NCBI RefSeq assembly: GCF_039538365.1
Contig: NZ_BAABCA010000001.1
Location: 682,001 to 746,000 of the forward strand
Direction of reading: 5' to 3'
Origin: Postechiella marina
Lineage (GTDB): Bacteria > Bacteroidota > Bacteroidia > Flavobacteriales > Flavobacteriaceae
Length of the DNA stretch: 64,000 nt
In this document: in pieces, positions 9,045 through 18,703 of the stretch
Position numbering within the stretch: position 1 is the first letter of the stretch
Layout of the letters: each line of letters opens with the position of its first letter
The notes under the pieces: generated by a model
Seen by the model: only the letters and a program-made list of their open reading frames with translations
The model's database searches: none
What the model was told of the DNA's origin: nothing
Program-made: the position numbers and the translations under genes

Positions 9045-10016
9045 TTATTTTTTAATAATAGACCTTAGGCTATGGTACATTTTAAATAAAGAGTAATAGG
9101 GCTTTGGGTAATTAACCATAAGCTTATAGCTGGTAGACTGTATGCTGCTGCTATAGTTTTTATTCGTTTTAAAAGACTTTACTAGGGTTATAGCATTTGT
9201 TGGTAATTTTACATGCGACCTAGACGCCAACCTTATGGTAGAGTCTGCAGTGTGTAATATAACCTTAACGAGTCCTTTTTTAAATAAATCGCTAACGCCA
9301 GAGTCTATAAGTGCATTTAATTTATCTAAAATTAAAAAGCGGTGTTCTATATTTTTAGGCTTAACATTGGTAGCAATACTACCAGGCCTTATTAAATAGT
9401 GGTAAAAGGTTTTAGAAATTGTAGTACACTTTTTTGCTTTAAGCAAAGCCCTTGGTGTAAACTCTAAATCTTCGTAAAGTATGCCTTCTAGAAAAGTTAA
9501 ATGGTTGGTATTTAAAAACGACCTGCGGTAAACAAATTTCCAGATATAAAAAAGGTTATCTAAATGATTGGTAAAGAGCGCAGCACCAGATATGGCACCT
9601 GCTGTTTGTTTTGGAGTAAAGGTTTTTGTAGCTACACCGTTTTCCCAAACATCGTGACCTAGCCAAATAATATCGGTATCAGTTTGTAATGCATCCACTA
9701 AAGATTTTAGGGTCTTTTCTTTTATCCAATCGTCGGAGTCTACAAACCATACATATTTACCAACCGCATGTTTTAAACCTGTGTTTCTGGCACCACTTAA
9801 ACCTTTGTTTTTTTGACTTATTATTTTTAAGAAATCGAATTCTGCCTTTAATGTTTCGCAAATACTTAAACTGTTATCTGTTGCCCCGTCGTTAACCATA
9901 ATAATTTCGTATTGGTCGCGTGGTATATCTTGATGTATGCAACTTAATACACATTTTTCTATGTATGGTGCTACATTATAAACAGGAATTACGATGGATA
10001 GGATGGGAGTACTCAT
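9045..10016 (-). CDS. Glycosyltransferase family 2
   Basis: This is a 323-residue GT-A enzyme. It shows ILSIVIPVYNVAPYIEKC, MVNDGATDNS, NKGLSGARNTGL and the DxD motif FVDSDDWI, all standard for GT2 enzymes of capsule and O-antigen loci. After about residue 200 the acceptor half is less conserved, with LYEDLEFTPRALLKA as the expected E-D motif. There is no membrane helix. It lies tightly between the pyruvyl transferase gene (3 bp) and a GT4 gene (2 bp). The transferred sugar cannot be inferred. Confidence 0.93.
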   Translation of the reverse strand: MSTPILSIVIPVYNVAPYIEKCVLSCIHQDIPRDQYEIIMVNDGATDNSLSICETLKAEFDFLKIISQKNKGLSGARNTGLKHAVGKYVWFVDSDDWIKEKTLKSLVDALQTDTDIIWLGHDVWENGVATKTFTPKQTAGAISGAALFTNHLDNLFYIWKFVYRRSFLNTNHLTFLEGILYEDLEFTPRALLKAKKCTTISKTFYHYLIRPGSIATNVKPKNIEHRFLILDKLNALIDSGVSDLFKKGLVKVILHTADSTIRLASRSHVKLPTNAITLVKSFKTNKNYSSSIQSTSYKLMVNYPKPYYSLFKMYHSLRSIIKK

Positions 10017-10019
10017 GGT

Positions 10020-11090
10020 TTACAAATTAACAGATTTTGTTATTTCGGTGTATAAAGGCAACATGTTTTTTAATGTTACTGCCTTATCTATGCTTTTTAA
10101 ATCTTTTATAGCGTCTTCGATTTTATCCATAGAAAATTCTTCCATTAAACGCACGTGTGGTGCAGATTTAATCCAAAAATAAGAAGATTTTACCTTATGG
10201 TTGTTATTTAAAAATACAAGTACAGGTGTGCCTGTTATATAAGAGAAAATCATACCATGCAAACGGTCTGTAACAATGAGTTCTGCTTTTCTAAAATCGT
10301 CCCAAATAGAATTTAGGGCACTTATTTTAGCAGTAAACGAAAGTTCTTTACCACCTATATGGGTGTCTCTTTCTTTAACAGAGGTAAATTGCGTATTAAA
10401 ATAATTTTTTAATGTTTTTTCTTGGCTAGCATCTAGTTTTTTCTCTTTATCGTTTCGTAAGCATATTAAAACCCCTTTTCTGTTGTAAGTAGGCTCGGTT
10501 CTGTTAAGAGACAATACAATATCTGGAGTTAAAATGACTTTGTTTTTAGGGAAATGTTTTTTAAAATAATCGAATGTTTTATGTTCTCGCGCTATTAGAG
10601 TTAAATCTGGATGACTTGAATAGATTTTTACACATTTATTTAAGGCGTTTTGCCCTGCTTTTGATGTATTAAAATCTATGGTTTGAGGAAATGATATTAT
10701 TTTATTTCCTTTTAAATTACTAATTACCGCTTGCCTAAAAGCTTCTATAAGTGGGTAGAGGTCCCCCATATTTCCGCCACCAACAGTGGTTACAATATCC
10801 CCTTTTTTAATCACTTTTTTTACTAAGGCTAAACCTTCTGTAGTCTGACTAATAGGGATTTCTGTAACAATGTAATCTGGAAAATGTTGTTTTAAATATT
10901 CGCTTTGCGCATAAGTAATAGCCACATCGCCTAGGTTACCATAGTCTGCAGCTAAAAAAATATAAATTTGCTTAGCTTCTAGATTATCTATTTTTAAAGA
11001 GAATTGTTCTATTTTTTTAAATTGATGGTAAAAAAGATGCATTTTTATTTTAGCATCAATAGATACCATTTTTTTGAGTGTTGAAATCAT
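10020..11090 (-). CDS. Polysaccharide pyruvyl transferase family protein (EpsI/EpsO-like)
   Basis: This 356-residue protein of the PF04230 family transfers pyruvate from phosphoenolpyruvate as a ketal onto a sugar. Visible signatures are AADYGNLGDVAITYAQSEYL, the glycine-rich TVGGGNMGDLYPL, LTPDIVLSLNR and, near the end, VTDRLHGMIFSYITGTPVLV, in which the DRLHG segment is the donor-binding motif. The pattern resembles the Bacillus EpsI/EpsO-type enzymes more than the second family member at 13.2 kb. It sits between two GT2 genes in the operon. The ketal would add negative charge to the polymer. Some PF04230 members have other roles, so pyruvylation is likely but inferred. Confidence 0.87.
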   Translation of the reverse strand: MISTLKKMVSIDAKIKMHLFYHQFKKIEQFSLKIDNLEAKQIYIFLAADYGNLGDVAITYAQSEYLKQHFPDYIVTEIPISQTTEGLALVKKVIKKGDIVTTVGGGNMGDLYPLIEAFRQAVISNLKGNKIISFPQTIDFNTSKAGQNALNKCVKIYSSHPDLTLIAREHKTFDYFKKHFPKNKVILTPDIVLSLNRTEPTYNRKGVLICLRNDKEKKLDASQEKTLKNYFNTQFTSVKERDTHIGGKELSFTAKISALNSIWDDFRKAELIVTDRLHGMIFSYITGTPVLVFLNNNHKVKSSYFWIKSAPHVRLMEEFSMDKIEDAIKDLKSIDKAVTLKNMLPLYTEITKSVNL

Positions 11091-11137
11091 GACTTATTTA
11101 TATTTTATGATATTAATTAATACTAATTAATTATAGC

Positions 11138-12166
11138 TTAAAATCTTTTCTTCAAAAGAGAATTTAAAATAACTAGAAAGTTATATTTAAATAAAAAGAT
11201 TAAAACTTTCTTTTTGATACCACAAGAGTTTGAAAATTTATAATGTTTAAAGCAAAATTTATATAATTCATGGGTTCTTATTTTTTTTAATTCGCTTAGG
11301 GGATTTAAAACCTTAGTTTTGTTTTTGTAAATATTATTAAAAATCTGGAAAAGAGAGTGTTCTATGTAGTTTCGAGAGATTTCTAATAAATAAGCTGGTT
11401 CTAATAAATTAAATTTATTGTGAACAGCTAATCTTGATTCAAATTGGGAATAAAACTTAGGTAAAAGGTTATGTTTATAATTGGCTTGAGTTAGAGAGTT
11501 AGTGTTAAAAACATAATTATAAAAATGGTCATTTATACTGTAAAGTCTTTTTGCACTAAGCAAGCACCTTAAATTAAACTCAGAATCTTCACCCAACAAA
11601 ATAGATGGGTTAAAGGTTAGGTGGTGTTTGCTTAAAAAGGCTCTTTTATAAAAATATGTGGTGCTAAACCAAAGTAATTTATTTTTAACAGTATCTCTTT
11701 TTAGTTTATCTAAAATATAATCTCTAGTTATGATTTTATTTTTAGGAAAAACTGAGTTTCTTTTTTCGCTTCTATCATTATAGATGTATTTATATCCAAA
11801 ATTTAGCAAATCAATGTTCTGCTTTTCAGCTAACTTATAAAGAGTGTTACAGGTTTCTGCTTCTATATAGTCGTCGCTATCTAAAAAAAAGATATAATCG
11901 CCTTTAGCTTTATTTAAACCATAGTTTCGAGCGGAAGATAGACCTCCGTTTTCTTTGAAATAATATTTAAACCTTTCGTCTTTTTTGCTATAGATATGAC
12001 ATAAACTTTCAGAATCATCAACAGAACCATCATTAATTAGAATGAACTCAAGATCTTTGAGAGATTGGTTTTCTAAAGAGCTAAAACAACGTTCTAAAAA
12101 GCTATAAGAGTTGTATATTGGGATAATTATAGAAACTTTAGGATTCATTTTATTCAATATTTGCAT
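11138..12166 (-). CDS. Glycosyltransferase family 2
   Basis: This is a 342-residue GT-A enzyme with VSIIIPIYNSYSFLERC, LINDGSVDDS, ENGGLSSARNYGL and the DxD motif FLDSDDYI. LLGEDSEFNLRCLL forms the acceptor E-D motif. The C-terminal third is rich in Lys, Phe and Asn. By eye this gene and the next two are more AT-rich than the sugar-nucleotide genes of the same operon, which is common for serotype-specific genes that move between strains. The start could be ATG 12,166 or the Met at residue 7 (MNPKVSII), which fits the usual GT2 N-terminus better. Confidence 0.92.
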   Translation of the reverse strand: MQILNKMNPKVSIIIPIYNSYSFLERCFSSLENQSLKDLEFILINDGSVDDSESLCHIYSKKDERFKYYFKENGGLSSARNYGLNKAKGDYIFFLDSDDYIEAETCNTLYKLAEKQNIDLLNFGYKYIYNDRSEKRNSVFPKNKIITRDYILDKLKRDTVKNKLLWFSTTYFYKRAFLSKHHLTFNPSILLGEDSEFNLRCLLSAKRLYSINDHFYNYVFNTNSLTQANYKHNLLPKFYSQFESRLAVHNKFNLLEPAYLLEISRNYIEHSLFQIFNNIYKNKTKVLNPLSELKKIRTHELYKFCFKHYKFSNSCGIKKKVLIFLFKYNFLVILNSLLKKRF

Positions 12167-12209
12167 TATAATAAATTAACCTTGAATATTTTATTATTTG
12201 GTTTAAACA

Positions 12210-13199
12210 TTACCTGAAAATAATGTGCTTTAAAAGTTTATCTGCTAAAAAGATTTGTTTAGATTTTAATAAGCAAGATAAAATAAAACCTAACCCTTTT
12301 GATTTTCTATATAAATGATAGATAATATATTCATTTTCAATAAAAAAATCTTTTAATAAACTACTTGTTTTAGTTAGGTCATTCTTTTTTTTACCTGCAT
12401 ATATCGAATTTATAACTCTACCACAGACATAAATTAATTGTTTTTCTAAAATTTTTTTGTTTGCATCTGTGTTTTCAGGTACATACTCTAGTAGTTTTGA
12501 TTTTATTTTATGGAATAGATATTTATCATTCTCAAAATTAAAATTGATTTTGCTTAACCCATTGGGTGTATCTCTATAATAATAGCCAACTTTATTAATG
12601 GTTTTTATAGAATTACAATATTTTAAATATGTTATATTGAATAAAGCATCTTCACCAAACGCTATTTTTGGGTCAAACTTAATATTATTATCACTAATAA
12701 TCTTTCTTTTTAATAATTTAGACCAAGGAGCAGAATAATAAGGGTGTAAAGAGTAATTATTTAAAAAATTTATTTGATCCATTTCCGTATCTAAATAACT
12801 TATAATTTCATTGCTTTTATTATCATCAAACCTTACTACCTTTTGAAGGATGAAATCATTTTTATTATTGATGCTTTCACAAAAGTTTTTTAAGAAGTCT
12901 AAATGAATATAATCATCACTATCAACAAAAGTAATCCATTCTCCAGTCGCATTTTCTAAACCCAAATTACGGGCAGAACTTACTCCTCCATTTTTTTTAT
13001 GATGAACTTTTACTCGGTTATCCTTAATATAACTGTCGCATATAGATCCACTTTTATCTTTTGAACCATCATTTATAAGTAAAACTTCAAAATCTGTAAA
13101 AGTTTGGTTTAATATACTTTTAAGACATTGTTCTATAAAATTCTGACTATTATAAACAGGGACAATTATTGATATTAAAGGCTTTTTCATATTAAACAT
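12210..13199 (-). CDS. Glycosyltransferase family 2
   Basis: This is a 329-residue GT-A enzyme. It has LISIIVPVYNSQNFIEQC, LINDGSKDKS, KNGGVSSARNLGL, TFVDSDDYIH as the metal site and IAFGEDALFNITYL as the acceptor motif. It resembles its neighbour at 11.1 kb in layout, so the pair may derive from an old duplication, but the acceptor halves differ clearly. Its start overlaps the 3' end of the second pyruvyl-transferase-family gene by 8 bp, which indicates translational coupling. It is very AT-rich. Confidence 0.92.
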   Translation of the reverse strand: MFNMKKPLISIIVPVYNSQNFIEQCLKSILNQTFTDFEVLLINDGSKDKSGSICDSYIKDNRVKVHHKKNGGVSSARNLGLENATGEWITFVDSDDYIHLDFLKNFCESINNKNDFILQKVVRFDDNKSNEIISYLDTEMDQINFLNNYSLHPYYSAPWSKLLKRKIISDNNIKFDPKIAFGEDALFNITYLKYCNSIKTINKVGYYYRDTPNGLSKINFNFENDKYLFHKIKSKLLEYVPENTDANKKILEKQLIYVCGRVINSIYAGKKKNDLTKTSSLLKDFFIENEYIIYHLYRKSKGLGFILSCLLKSKQIFLADKLLKHIIFR

Positions 13200-14307
13200 T
13201 TAAACTCTTAACTAAAAAAGATGTAGATAGTTTCTTTTGTTCTTCTAATATTTTATTAACCTCATCATAATTTATTTTAGTATTTAAAAGGTTACTATTA
13301 ACATCTTCCGCAGAAAGAACCAACCTATTTTCTAAATTAAATTTTTTCAATAAAGAAGAAAAACGTGTTACCCCTCGAGATTTATTTCCTATAGATATAA
13401 ACTGTTTATTAAAAATAATACAGAATACGGTGCCATGAAAAGAATCTGTTACTACATATTTTGCATCATGAAACCCTTTTATCCATTCAAAAACAGAAGG
13501 ATATTTATAGGTTTTTAGTTTTGAAATAGGCATTTTTGAAATGTTCTTACCATTTACAGTAAAAGGTTTTAATTTATAAAGTTTGGCTATTTGAGACGAT
13601 ACACTAAGTTTTAAATCGTTTTCATCTAAAAAGTATTCTAATAAAGTGCCTTTGCTATCTGGTGTGTTTTCTTGTTCTATTAATTCGATGTATTGAGCCT
13701 TGCTAATAAGCATTGTAGGATCTAAAACGTGTTCTGCATCAACTTCAAAAAGGTTTTTGGTTAAGTCTTGTGCAGAGTCTTCTCTAACTGAAATAGAATT
13801 AAATTTTTTTAATAAAGATTTTACCTCGTTAATTATACTATGGTCTTCCCATATGGCTTTTCCATAAGATGCTGCGTACGATATTTTCTTTATAGAAGTA
13901 TTTGTTATAAAGTCTAGAAAGTAATTGTATTTTAAGTCGCTACTATATTCTAACCTCCAAACTTGGTCGCTACCAACTATTATGGCATTGAACCCCATAT
14001 TGTTAAGCTCTTCTAGCTTTTCTGGAGTATTAATTATTTTAGTTTTTGGTTGTATATAGCGGTTATTAAAATCATGAACAGGAGCTTCAACTTTAGGTTG
14101 ATATTTTTTAAGATGCGACTTTCCATTTATTAAATTATATATATATATTTTAATTTTTAAACTTAGCGATTGTTCAGACTGCTTATGCTTAATATCGATT
14201 AAATGGGCATCATGTCCTAAGTCTTTAAGATGTTTTTGAAGTGCATAGGCTTGTAATAGTCCACCATAATTTTTATGTAAGGGTAATGTTAAAATTCCTA
14301 TTTTCAT
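13192..14307 (-). CDS. Polysaccharide pyruvyl transferase family protein
   Basis: This 371-residue protein belongs to the long PF04230 type. It opens with KIGILTLPLHKNYGGLLQAY, the classic NYGxxLQAYAL signature, followed by NAIIVGSDQVWR, ISVREDSAQDL, the VLDPTML segment and KYVVTDSFHGTVFCI. Members of this type very often sit beside an FrhB-like iron-sulfur protein in capsule and exopolysaccharide loci, as here (gene at 14.5 kb). The pair probably acts together on the polymer or a precursor. Pyruvyl transfer is the family default, though many of these paired proteins have no measured activity. There is a 230-bp gap upstream with no gene. Confidence 0.87.
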   Translation of the reverse strand: MKIGILTLPLHKNYGGLLQAYALQKHLKDLGHDAHLIDIKHKQSEQSLSLKIKIYIYNLINGKSHLKKYQPKVEAPVHDFNNRYIQPKTKIINTPEKLEELNNMGFNAIIVGSDQVWRLEYSSDLKYNYFLDFITNTSIKKISYAASYGKAIWEDHSIINEVKSLLKKFNSISVREDSAQDLTKNLFEVDAEHVLDPTMLISKAQYIELIEQENTPDSKGTLLEYFLDENDLKLSVSSQIAKLYKLKPFTVNGKNISKMPISKLKTYKYPSVFEWIKGFHDAKYVVTDSFHGTVFCIIFNKQFISIGNKSRGVTRFSSLLKKFNLENRLVLSAEDVNSNLLNTKINYDEVNKILEEQKKLSTSFLVKSLNV

Positions 14308-14537
14308 TTTTTTTGTTTTAGTTATGCTACGTGAATTTTTAAAAATATTATATATTGCATGGTATTTTTGTAAAAGTTTTACTTTATTCTTTTATTAATA
14401 TTTTGATTAAAAGCATCGAAAGTTATTTTATGACATGTATTTTTTAATACAGAGAATTAAACTTGCTTAATAGTAGGATTATAGTAGCAGGAATAATTTT
14501 AAATCTTTTAACTTATCGTAACATTTTATTAATTCCA

Positions 14538-15875
14538 TTAAAGTTTTTTTAATCCTAATTTTAATCTTAAGTTTTGAATTCTATGATACCATCTAGTCTT
14601 TCGTTTTAATCTTTTTTTATAAGGTAAAATCTCTAGATCAAATAGCTCAGATTTTTGGGTGTTTTTCCATATTTCTAAACTTGCCTTTCTTATTGTCATT
14701 CGAGCATTTTGAACAATTTTGAACTCCATAGGAATAGACTTTAACATTCGTTTTCTTTTATAAGGTAATATGGATTTTGATTTTTTTAATTTATTTAGTC
14801 GAAATGATTCTCCTAATTGCCTGTGCTTAAAACTTCCAGCTTGGGAAGCTTTAAAAGAATCTAGGCTTAAAGTAGTGACAGAAAGTTCCTTTTTTAAAAT
14901 TCCTTCTTTAATTATTTGATCTGCAAATTGAGTTCGAGAAACTATTACACTGGTGCCTTTTCCATCTTTTGTATAAGGGTCTAACCAAGCATCTCCTAAA
15001 GATATATCTGCTAATTCTGTTGTTACATCATCACAAAAATCGCAAGCATTTGCTTTAAATAAACCAGTTCCCCACATATCACCAACAGTCTTCATTTTCA
15101 TTTGGTAAAATTTATTTTCTTGATTAAAAGCTCCAAAAGAATAATCAACAGCATTAGAAGCAGGATCTTTAATTCTGTATTCTTGTTTTGAATAACTTCC
15201 CTCAATTCCAGATTTTTGAGCTAAGTAATCAGAGAAGAAACTACTTTTAAGACCACCACAAATAATACCAACTATAAATGGAATTTTTTCTTTGTACTCT
15301 GGTTTGTAATGCTGTTTTAAACGAATGGCTTTTGTAAAACAAGCAACGCCAGAAACAGCCACTTTACCGTCCTTTTGATCAATTTCTTTAAATAAATTTT
15401 CAAGTGTTACTGGAATATAGCGCGTTTTTGACACTTTTAGAATATGTTCAGCTTCATTGAACCATTGGTAAGCATAAGTTCCATTAACTTGTTTTACAAC
15501 AAATATATGATTAACAATTTTTCGTCTTAATAATTGTTCAAATATATAGGTAGCAAGTCCTCCGGATGATGATTTTTCTCTATTGGCTTTTGAGTAACCA
15601 ACATAAGTATTTTCGAACTTGCCTATTTTATCATCTATATTTTTGGCATCTTTCAAGAAAATGTTAGCCAAATGATCTTCGTCTCGTACGCTGTCTTCTG
15701 GCGAAGTATTGAAAGGACAAACTTTGATAGCTGTTTCATTAAAGGAATCATCTAATTTAGGCACTAAAAAACCATATTGATTCCAAATCATTTTGGATGA
15801 TTTTGATTCAGAAACACAAATTCCACAACCAACACACAAATCATTGTTTACTATGTCTGCTATACTATTATTCAT
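14538..15875 (-). CDS. FrhB/F420 hydrogenase beta-subunit-like iron-sulfur protein
   Basis: This 445-residue protein of the coenzyme F420 hydrogenase/dehydrogenase beta-subunit family (PF04422/PF04432) is found in polysaccharide clusters of bacteria that lack F420 metabolism. The N-terminus has a ferredoxin-type [4Fe-4S] motif, Cys14-x2-Cys17-x2-Cys20 with Cys53-Pro. SSGGLATYIFEQLL, VSGVACFTKAIRL, GIICGGLKSSFFSDYL, the cysteine pair ACDFCDD and LADISLGDAWL follow the family pattern. It likely does flavin- or Fe-S-dependent redox chemistry on a sugar or couples to the adjacent pyruvyl-transferase-family protein; the actual reaction is unknown. The start overlaps the flippase gene end by 8 bp. 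Confidence 0.88.
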   Translation of the reverse strand: MNNSIADIVNNDLCVGCGICVSESKSSKMIWNQYGFLVPKLDDSFNETAIKVCPFNTSPEDSVRDEDHLANIFLKDAKNIDDKIGKFENTYVGYSKANREKSSSGGLATYIFEQLLRRKIVNHIFVVKQVNGTYAYQWFNEAEHILKVSKTRYIPVTLENLFKEIDQKDGKVAVSGVACFTKAIRLKQHYKPEYKEKIPFIVGIICGGLKSSFFSDYLAQKSGIEGSYSKQEYRIKDPASNAVDYSFGAFNQENKFYQMKMKTVGDMWGTGLFKANACDFCDDVTTELADISLGDAWLDPYTKDGKGTSVIVSRTQFADQIIKEGILKKELSVTTLSLDSFKASQAGSFKHRQLGESFRLNKLKKSKSILPYKRKRMLKSIPMEFKIVQNARMTIRKASLEIWKNTQKSELFDLEILPYKKRLKRKTRWYHRIQNLRLKLGLKKL

Positions 15876-17397
15876 TTCTTCTTAGAATTTTACGTTTAAA
15901 ATTAGTTTTTAAAAATTGTCTTTCCTCTTTATTCATACCTAGTGTAATAATAAAACTAATTGTAAGGATGGTAATAATTAGAGTTTTAAATATGAATAGA
16001 AAGAAATTAGTATTTTCTATTAAATATGAGCCAGAGGGATAAAGAATAAAAATTATACCCAAAACGACTAAGGCAATTCTTAAAATCACTTCTTTATAAA
16101 ATGAAACAATCTTAACTTTCATTAAATTTTGAATAAAATACAGTCTAACGAATAATGAGATAATGGAAATACTAATAAAACTCCAATAAAAGCTATGAGG
16201 AGTATGTGTTGTTTTTAATATAATCCAAGCTATAGGCAAGTTTAGAAAAATTAAGCTACCTACTACAACTTGATATCTTTTAATTTTTCCTGTTGCTTGC
16301 AATCCACTCATAAGAGGATTAGAAATCGTTTCAATTAAAGAATAAACCAATGCTAACTTTATAAAATCAATAGCATAAAGAGGAACTTCTTTTAACCAAA
16401 GATTCATTACATAATCGATATTATAGAGAAAGGGTAATACCAGAATGAGCATTCCAAAAAATGAAAATTTTGCACTCTTATACATCAAGTTTAATGATGC
16501 TTGCGTATCTCCTACAGAATAATTTTTTACAATTTGAGGATTAACAGCTGTTTGAAAATTACTTACAAAACTCCCAATTATACCTTGCACCATCATAGTT
16601 AAACTGAATGCGGCATTCGCTACAGGACCAAAAAACAAATTTAGCAAAATATTACTCCCTTGGTTTCTTGCTACTGCAGCTATATTTCCAAATAAATTCC
16701 ATCCAGAATAGCTAAGCAGTTCTCTATAGTAGGTTTTGTTATAATAGAATTTAAAAACTGATTCCTTGAATTTCTTTTTGCAATAAATCTTATAAGCCAT
16801 TCTTATTATAAAGGACACACTAAAAATTAAAATTGCATAAAGCATCAAGCGGTCTGTATCTGATCGTACCAAAACTAAAACGACAATCAACTTTAAAATA
16901 GTTTCTAAAATACTTACATAAGCATATACTTTCATGTGCTCCCGTGCAACCAATAATGCGTTATAAGGCACTTGAATTATATTAAGTAAAAAAGTAAAAA
17001 CAGAGAATTGATATACCCAATTGGCAGTAGCCATTCGTCCAGCAGGAATCTCTAATTTATAGTTTAGAAACCATAAACCTATGGTTTCAGCTAATAGTAA
17101 AACTATAAATGCAATTAAAAAATGAATGTTTAAAGTGGCATTAAACGTTTTTTGTAAGCGCACTAGGTCATTCCTACCAATATCAAATGAAAGATACCTT
17201 TGTGTAGCAGATGCCATTGCAGAGTTTAAAAAACCAAACATGGTTACTATACCTCCAACAAGACCATAAATTCCATAATCAACCACACCTAAAGCATCCA
17301 AAACCAGTCTGGAAGTATATAAACCAACGCCCATAGTCAAGAACATTCTGAAATACAGAAACATTGTGTTTTTTGCAATTGTTGTTGAGCTTGACAT
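15868..17397 (-). CDS. wzx: Wzx-type polysaccharide flippase (MATE/PST superfamily)
   Basis: This 509-residue membrane protein has about 12-14 hydrophobic helices. It opens TIAKNTMFLYFRMFLTMGVG, with the Arg-rich VGLYTSRLVLDALGV region and GIYGLVGGIVTMFGF, the pattern of oligosaccharide flippases in Bacteroidota capsule loci. It would move undecaprenyl-linked repeat units across the inner membrane for the EpsG-like polymerase. It lies 16 bp after the UDP-sugar dehydrogenase gene and overlaps the FrhB-like gene by 8 bp. It is the only flippase candidate in the window, and together with the polymerase it defines the locus as Wzx/Wzy-dependent. Confidence 0.92.
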   Translation of the reverse strand: MSSSTTIAKNTMFLYFRMFLTMGVGLYTSRLVLDALGVVDYGIYGLVGGIVTMFGFLNSAMASATQRYLSFDIGRNDLVRLQKTFNATLNIHFLIAFIVLLLAETIGLWFLNYKLEIPAGRMATANWVYQFSVFTFLLNIIQVPYNALLVAREHMKVYAYVSILETILKLIVVLVLVRSDTDRLMLYAILIFSVSFIIRMAYKIYCKKKFKESVFKFYYNKTYYRELLSYSGWNLFGNIAAVARNQGSNILLNLFFGPVANAAFSLTMMVQGIIGSFVSNFQTAVNPQIVKNYSVGDTQASLNLMYKSAKFSFFGMLILVLPFLYNIDYVMNLWLKEVPLYAIDFIKLALVYSLIETISNPLMSGLQATGKIKRYQVVVGSLIFLNLPIAWIILKTTHTPHSFYWSFISISIISLFVRLYFIQNLMKVKIVSFYKEVILRIALVVLGIIFILYPSGSYLIENTNFFLFIFKTLIITILTISFIITLGMNKEERQFLKTNFKRKILRRNE

Positions 17398-17413
17398 TTA
17401 TTTATATTTGTTA

Positions 17414-18700
17414 TTATAATTTACCATTAACACTCTCTTTTATAACACCTTTAACATCGTATAACACACCATTTTTATTTAATTTAGACGTTAAATCTAA
17501 ACCTGTAAATTGTTTATGCGAAACTGCTAAAACAATGGCGTCAAATTTTTGGTTCGCATCAATATGCGATGTTGCTTGGATGTTGTACTCTTTTTTAACG
17601 TCATCAATATTTGCCCAAGGGTCTGTGACATGCACAGAAGTCCCGTAGCTTTCTAGATTCTGAATTAAATCTACAACCTTGGTATTTCTAACATCTGGAC
17701 AGTTTTCTTTAAAGGTAATACCCAAAACAAGTATACGTGCCCCTTTTATTTGTATGTCTTTTTCAAGCATTAATTTTACCACTTGCGAGGCTACATATTG
17801 CCCCATACTATCGTTTACACGACGACCAGCTAAAATAATTTCTGGATGGTAGCCAACTTCTTGTGCTTTTTGTGCTAAGTAATACGGATCTACACCTATA
17901 CAATGGCCACCAACTAAACCGGGCTTAAAAGGTAAAAAGTTCCATTTTGTACCTGCTGCTTTTAAAACTGCTTGTGTGTCTATATTTAACAAATTAAATA
18001 TTTTAGCAAGCTCGTTAACAAAGGCTATATTAATATCGCGTTGCGAATTTTCTATAACTTTTGCTGCTTCGGCAACTTTTATAGAAGGAGCAAGGTAAGT
18101 GCCTGCGGTAATTACACTAGCGTATAGGTCGTTTATTTTTACACTAATTTCTGGTGTGGAGCCCGAGGTTATTTTTAATATTTTATCTATAGTATGTTCT
18201 TTATCTCCGGGATTAATACGCTCGGGAGAATAGCCAACAAAAAAGTCGGTATTAAATTTTAATTGGCTTGCTTTTTCTAAAATAGGCACGCAGTCTTCTT
18301 CTGTAGCTCCAGGATATACTGTAGATTCGTAAATAACGGTGTCTCCTTTTTTTAATACAGAGCCCACAGTATTACTTGAATTGTAAAGTGGTGTTAAATT
18401 AGGTCTGTTATTTTTATCGATGGGTGTAGGCACTGTTACTATGTAATAGTTACAGTCTTTAATATCGTCTAGATTAGAAGAACAAAATAAGCCTAAATTA
18501 GCATCGGGTGATGTTTTTATTACTTTTTTTAAAAGGTTGTCTTCTATTTCTAAAGTAACATCTTTGCCTTGTTGTAATTCTGATATACGTTTTTTATTAA
18601 TATCAAAACCAACAACAGCATATTTTGTAGCGAATAGTCGGGCTAGTGGTAAGCCCACATAACCCAGACCTATAACCGCTATTTTATTTTTTAACATCAT
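17414..18700 (-). CDS. UDP-N-acetyl-hexosamine 6-dehydrogenase (TviB/WbpO-like)
   Basis: This is a 428-residue nucleotide-sugar dehydrogenase that oxidises C6 of a UDP-HexNAc with two NAD+ to a uronic acid. The Rossmann motif VIGLGYVGLPLA lies at about residues 9-20, and the catalytic cysteine is Cys267 in GGHCIGVDPYYL. ATEEDCVPILE and the GRRVNDSM region favour the TviB/WbpO group over UDP-glucose dehydrogenases. The neighbouring epimerase at 20.1 kb matches the TviC/WbpP partner, so UDP-GalNAcA is the likely product of the pair. UDP-ManNAcA or UDP-GlcNAcA remain possible. It is 3 bp downstream of the UDP-glucose dehydrogenase gene in the same operon. Confidence 0.9.
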   Translation of the reverse strand: MMLKNKIAVIGLGYVGLPLARLFATKYAVVGFDINKKRISELQQGKDVTLEIEDNLLKKVIKTSPDANLGLFCSSNLDDIKDCNYYIVTVPTPIDKNNRPNLTPLYNSSNTVGSVLKKGDTVIYESTVYPGATEEDCVPILEKASQLKFNTDFFVGYSPERINPGDKEHTIDKILKITSGSTPEISVKINDLYASVITAGTYLAPSIKVAEAAKVIENSQRDINIAFVNELAKIFNLLNIDTQAVLKAAGTKWNFLPFKPGLVGGHCIGVDPYYLAQKAQEVGYHPEIILAGRRVNDSMGQYVASQVVKLMLEKDIQIKGARILVLGITFKENCPDVRNTKVVDLIQNLESYGTSVHVTDPWANIDDVKKEYNIQATSHIDANQKFDAIVLAVSHKQFTGLDLTSKLNKNGVLYDVKGVIKESVNGKL

Positions 18701-18703
18701 GTG

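Noticed and set aside
14308..14537. Possible remnant gene between the FrhB-like and pyruvyl-transferase genes
   Set aside because: All minus-strand frames are broken by frequent stops and give no continuous protein-like text, unlike the gap at 5.5 kb.
15797..16042. 81-codon plus-strand frame at the FrhB/flippase junction
   Set aside because: Antisense to two well supported genes; the translated text shows no domain or signal.
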